24,583 nucleotides of DNA from Priapulus caudatus (Eukaryota; Priapulida; Priapulimorpha; Priapulimorphida; Priapulidae), in NCBI RefSeq assembly GCF_000485595.1, contig NW_014577509.1, positions 117,321-141,903 of the forward strand, read 5' to 3'. Positions 19,328 through 24,583 of this stretch are shown here, in pieces. Made by a program: the position numbers and the translations under genes. The notes under the pieces were generated by a model. That model was not told the origin of the DNA, did not search any database, and worked only from the letters and a program-made list of their open reading frames with translations. Position 1 is the stretch's first letter; each line of letters starts with the position of its first letter.

Positions 19328-20574
19328 GGAACACGTTAAATTAACCTACGACACTTTCGCACCGCACTCATGATACAAGAGCCCTACCATTCCCTAGAAA
19401 TAATGTTCTGTAGATCCTAGAAGCAGTTGACATTGTGTGTATTAAAAATGTTGATTCATGAGCGATTGCTAATTTAATAATTGATTTAATTGAGTAATGT
19501 GTAATTATTGACAATCCATCGCCACACCATGCAATCTGGGTTCATGTTCTATACGGCCTACGTGCGCTTGGCTTACTGTGATATTCCCTATTGTACAATG
19601 TCATTTTGTAGTTAGTAAAAATATTTTGTTTGTATAAAGTTGTTGTATACATCATATCTTTCTATAAAAATTAATACCTTAATAAATTGATATTACCTAA
19701 GAGCCTTTGACATTTTGCCACTTACTTGAGTCGTGGGTGACAAACAGAAAATAGTTTTTATAATATATAGCGTAGATGTATTTGAGGTTGCTTCAGTGGT
19801 AATTTGTAATATCGTAACAGGGAAAGGACTTACAGTCTGTCAATTTGAGAATTATAGTCACAATAGATTATACCTTGCTGTAGCTGAGAAGATTAACTAC
19901 TCTAATTATCCATAAAGCTCATCTAAAGTAATACGTTATACTAAGCACAAGCACAAGAAGTAACTAGCATGCTACAGTCATGGCAAACAATACGGTGTTT
20001 AACGAATCCTCGGAATAGTTAAATGCAAACCTTGGAGTAATCATTCTGACTAATAATTTCTGAATAAATAATTTCTGAGTAATAATTCAGAATGATTACT
20101 CCAAATACAAACTCACACGAAACTATTAGGAAATCTTCCCGACACCGAGACAACTGATGGCGCAATAACGTACGGTATTGGAAGAAAGGGCAAATGAGAG
20201 ATTTCGAGTGCTGCAATAGCTAGTAGTTACACTTACAGCTGTAGTAGTACTACAGTTCTCTTAACTGTTTTAGGAAAATGTCGTGCTATCAGTTAATGCT
20301 AGTTCAGCAAAGAGCAGTCTTACTTCAGCAAAGCATATCAGTAGCGTTCGGCACTACAACGGTTATGACAAGCACTCAAATATAATTATAAGCATAGATA
20401 TATAAAAAAAAACATGCTGGTGATGTTTTTCGGATGTCAGTGGTTCCACCAACTCGCAAAATTACACTATGCATCACTGACTCCCAGTAAAGAAAACTGG
20501 AAATTCGGCAATATAATATACAAACCAAAGCTTATATTATAGTTATAGTTGCAACAGGCATGGCCAGCCCTTTG
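19328..20574. other. 3' flank of the gene, mostly without features
   Basis: AT-rich, apparently clean single-copy sequence. It contains a second AATAAA (19681) and an inverted repeat (20032-20104). The 60-codon open frame at 19733-19915 has no family resemblance and no codon bias like the exons. No second gene recognised. Confidence 0.55.
20032..20104. repeat. Perfect 18-bp inverted repeat in the 3' flank
   Basis: TTGGAGTAATCATTCTGA (20032-20049) and TCAGAATGATTACTCCAA (20087-20104) are exact reverse complements around a 37-base AT-rich spacer. The spacer contains a direct repeat of ATAATTTCTGA. It could be a MITE remnant or an RNA hairpin. It lies about 700 bases past the first polyadenylation signal. 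Confidence 0.85.
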
Positions 20575-23500
20575 AGATGTTGCTACTTACCTGATACATG
20601 AAGTAATCGTTGCCATCTAGCTATCGTTTCGCCAGACTGCTACAAGATAATAGTGGCGTGCATCCTAGGTGCTTAATTTGTCCCTACTTGATTATCAGAG
20701 GTAATGGCGTGTTCATCTTAGCTATTTTGTTGCTCCAAGCATGATACAGACGTTCAGCGTGCATTCAGCTATTGGTGTCACAGCTGATACACGAAGTAAA
20801 GCGTTGCTATCTATCTTTAGCTATGTGTTCACCCGACTGAATGACAACGGTTAAGCGGTGCCATTTTATGCTATTGTTCAACACTGATACAGGAATGGTT
20901 AAGCGGTCGCGATCGTACTCTAGGCTATTGTTCCCTACTGATACAGCTAAGGTAAGCGTGGCCATTTATCGTAGGCTATCTACAACTCGATAAAGCAGAA
21001 AGTAAAGCTGCATGCTATTAGGCTATTCGTTCACAAACTGAGTATCAGAAGTAAGCTGTCATTCTTATCTTAGCTATTTGTTCACATGACTGTATACAGG
21101 AAGTTTACGTGCATCTATCTAGGCTATCGTTTCACTATTGCCGCGGTACTGATACAAGAAGTAAGCTCGTGTCATCTATCTAAAGGCTTATCGCTTCCAC
21201 ATCTTACCTGATACTAGAAGCTAAGTCGTGCATCTATTCTAGCTAAACTTGTTCGCCCTGCATTAACAGAGGTATAGGCGTGCCATCTATCTAGCTGGAT
21301 CGTGTTCTACACTTGATTCACAGAAGGGATAGCCGTGTCATCTATCTAGCTATCGTTCTACATCTGATACAGAAGTAAGACGTGCATGCTATTCTAGCTA
21401 TCGTTCACTTAACCTGATAACAGAAGTAAGCGTGCAATTTGCTAATCTTAGGCTATCGTTCACATACTGATGACAGAGAAGTAAGCCGATGCATGCATGA
21501 TCTAGCTATCGTTCACAACGATAAGCTGATACAGAGGGTAAGCGTAGCATCTTATCTAGCTATGTTCACAACTGAACAGGAAAGTAAGCGTGCATGCTAT
21601 CTAAGCTATGTGGTTCACACTGAGTACAGATAGTAGAGCGTGCAGTCTATCTAGCTATGCGTTCACTACTGATATCAAGATAGTAAGCGGCATACGTATC
21701 TATTGCTAGATGGCGTATCACACGTTGAGTACCATGAAGTAAGCGTGTGCATCTATCTAGCTATCGCTTCAACACGTCGATACAGATATTGTAAGCGGCA
21801 TCTATCTAGCTATTGCGTTCACAGAAGAAAGTTGACTTTGATCGTACAGAAAAGTAAGCGTGCATCTATTCTAGCTATGTGTTCCACACTTGATACCGAA
21901 GTAAGCGTGCATCTATCAGTAAGCATCGGTTCACAACTGATATTCAGAAGTTAAGCGTGCTATTCTATTGCTAGCCATATCGTTCACACTGCATACAGAA
22001 AGTAAGCGTTGCATCTATCTAGCTATCGTTCAGGCACTGATACAGAGTAAGCGCGCATCTATCATAGCTATCGTTCACTCTGATACAGAAGTTAATCGGT
22101 GGCATCTATTGACTATCGTTCACGACTGATACCAGAAGGTAAGCGTGCATCTATCATAGCTATCGTTCACACTGATACAGAATAAGCGTGCATTCTAATC
22201 TATGCTATCGTCACGACTGATACAGAAGTAAAGCGTGCATCTATCTAGCTATCCGTTGCACAGCTGCTGATCAGAGGTCAGTCGTGCAATTGCTATCTAT
22301 GCTTATCGTTCACAGTGTTTGCTGACTTTATTTCTCGATACATTGAAGTAAGCGTGCATCTATCTAGCTATCGTTCACTCAGTTTGGCTCCTCGTGTCGT
22401 CTGTTCCTTGTTCTGGATGACAGAAGTAAGGTCGTGCATGCTTATCTAGGCTAATGCGTTCACTCACCTGGATATCATGAGGTAAGCGTGCATGCCTATC
22501 TAGCTATTCGTTCAGCTAAAGCTGATTACAGAGGTAAAGCGTGCATCTATACTAGGCTATCGTTCACAACTGATACTAGAGTAAGCGTGCATCTACTAGC
22601 TATTGTTCCACTGATATCTAGAATGTATAGCACGTGCCATCTATCTAAGCTATTTCTTCTACTACTGAGTACAGAGGAAGGCGTCGCATCTATCTAGCAT
22701 ATCGTTCAGCACTGATACAGAAGTAAGCGTTTGCATCTATCTAAGGGCTATCGTTCACACTGATACACGAGGTATATCGTGCATTGTCTATCTTTATCGT
22801 CTATTGTTCCGATACTGATCAGCATGAAGGTAAGCGTGCATACTATCTAGCTATTGTTCCCTAGACTTGATTAAGCAGAGGTTAAGCGTGGCACTTTCTA
22901 TCTAAGCTATCGTTCACTACGATACAGAAGCTAAGCGTGCATCTATCTAGGCTAATCGTTTCTACGACTGATAGCAGAAGTAAGGCGTGCTTGCTATCTA
23001 ATCTAAGGCTATCGTCAGCACTGGATACAAAGTAAGCGGCATCTATCTAGCTAATCGTCACCGACTGATATGTCAGAAGTATATGTCGTTGCATCTATCT
23101 AGCTATGCGTTCAACAACTGAAGCAGAAGTATTAGCGTGCATCTATTGGTTAGGGGCTATATGTTCCACTGTATTTTACTGAGGTAAGCGTTGCATCTAT
23201 CTAGTCTATCTGTTCACACTGGATGACAGAATTAAGCGGTGCGATCTATCTTACGCTTATGAGTTGCAACACTCGATACAGATAGTAAACGTAGCATCTT
23301 CTAGGGCTATTGTTCCCACTGAATATTCAGAAGGTAAGCGTTGCCATCTATCTAGGACTATTGTTCCCTATACTGATACAGAAGCTAAGTCGTGCATCTA
23401 TCTAGGCTATTGTTCCCGACTGATTACACTGAGGTTAAGCGTCGCCAATCTATCCTAGCATATCGTTCACAACTGATTACATGAAGTAAGCGTGCATGAC

Positions 23501-24583
23501 TATCGCTAGCACTATCTGTTTCATCGGCACTGATAGCATGAATGTAAGCGTGCATGTACTATCTAGCTGATTTGTTCGGCAGCTTTGATACAGAGCTAAG
23601 CGTTGGCATGCTGATCGTAGCTTATCGTTCAACTACTGAGTAGAGTAAGTAAGCTAGTTGTCATTCTATATCTTCAGTCTAGGTCGTTCATTATTCTATA
23701 ATCTTAGATAGCGATAGCTAAGCGTGCATCTATCTAGGCTATGTCACACTGAGTACCAGAAGTAAGCGTGCATGCTATCTAGCATATCGTTCACAAACTG
23801 ATTACAGAAGTAAAGCGTCGCATCTATCTAGCTATCGTTCACACTGATACAGAAGTAAGCATGCATCTATCTAGCTATTGTTCCCACTGATACAGAGGTA
23901 AGCGTGCATGACTATCTAGCTTATCGTTCACAACTGATACAAGAAGTACAGCGTGCATATCTATCTAGGCTGATTCGTTCCGCCACTGATACAGAAGTAA
24001 TGGCGTGCATCTATCTACGCTAATCCGTCACAGGACGTATACAGTTAAGTTAGTCGTTGCTATTTCTAGTCTAGGCTTATTTTCGTTCACTACTGATAGC
24101 ATGTAAGTAAGCAGTGCATGCTATTCTAGCTACTCGTTCACACTGATACGAGAGTAAAGCGTGCTCTTTATCTAAGATCATCGTTTCACACCTGACTATA
24201 TCAGAAGTAAGCCGTGCATTCTATCGTTAGGCCTTTATCTGTTCACAGCGGATACAGAGAGTAGAGCGTGCATCTTAATTCTAGTCTACTGCGTATCACA
24301 TCTGATACAGAAGTAGGGGGCCCTTTAGTTTTCGTGCATTTCTATCTAGGCTAATTATGTTTCACGGATCACTGAAGTACAGGAGATGTAAAGCGTGTTC
24401 ATCTATCTTAGCTTATTTTTTCGGTTCACACTGATACCATGAAGGTAATTGCGTGCATGCTATCTAGGGGCTTATGCGTTTCACGTACTGAATACAGAAA
24501 AGTAAGCGGGCGATGTTATTCTGATCATAGCTATTTTTTCGCTCACTGATACAGGAGCGTAAGCGTGGGTGCACCGCTGTTTT
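20575..24583. repeat. Satellite array, ~43-bp unit, running off the window
   Basis: About 4 kb, or roughly 90 units by length. The typical unit contains GTAAGCGTGCATCTATC, TAGCTATCG and TTCACACTGATACAGAA in that order; near-perfect units are at about 23820-23900 and 22000-22060. Unit length drifts through one-base insertions and deletions throughout, especially before 21300. No higher-order period is obvious by eye. The right edge is not reached. Confidence 0.95.

Noticed and set aside
20575-24583. CRISPR array
   Set aside because: Repeats are contiguous with no unique spacers, and the context is an animal genome. The 22-bp and 27-bp arrays are excluded for the same reason.

Overview
This window looks like a piece of animal (metazoan) nuclear genome, not bacterial DNA. 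It holds one recognisable gene with a GT-AG intron and a polyadenylation signal. The rest is CA/TG and TA microsatellites, minisatellites, interstitial TTAGGG telomeric repeats and a satellite array. TTAGGG, rather than the TTAGG of most arthropods, fits a deuterostome, lophotrochozoan or similar animal. I cannot name the species.

The gene is a flavin-dependent polyamine oxidase of the spermine oxidase / N1-acetylpolyamine oxidase family on the + strand. Exon 1 (4708-5069) carries the start codon, the Rossmann GxGxxG motif and the GAQWIHG active-site segment. Exon 2 (18090-19200) carries the rest and the stop. The phases match exactly (AG|G rebuilds an Arg codon), giving a 490-residue protein, the usual size for the family. 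An AATAAA signal follows 122 bases after the stop codon. As assembled, the intron is 13,020 bases.

Most of that intron is repetition. A unit of about 5.4 kb, which includes exon 1 and about 4.6 kb upstream of it, appears three times: copy A (about 131-5485), copy B (about 6900-10913, cut off by the gap) and copy C (10939-16268, starting part-way into the unit). A 25-base run of N separates B and C. The copies differ mainly by scattered one- to few-base insertions and deletions. B and C share variants that A lacks. Copy C contains a second exon 1 (15360-15810) wrecked by frameshifts and a G-rich patch. This looks like uncorrected long-read sequence, or a second haplotype, placed beside the polished copy. 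A real tandem duplication that is decaying cannot be excluded. Each copy holds long CA arrays, a possible foldback element (inverted arms around a tRNA-like SINE head and TTAGGG repeats), and palindromic octamer motifs.

Other structure: an 18-bp inverted repeat around an E-box (5376-5483), sitting where A/C homology ends; a 22-bp minisatellite (5486-5663); a degenerate 38-bp repeat inside the intron (about 16655-17115), related to a roughly 43-bp satellite that fills the right end (about 20575-24583, running off the window); a 27-bp minisatellite just before exon 2 (17734-17972); and a perfect 18-bp inverted repeat in the 3' flank (20032-20104). I found no rRNA or complete tRNA gene, no CRISPR array and no second protein gene.
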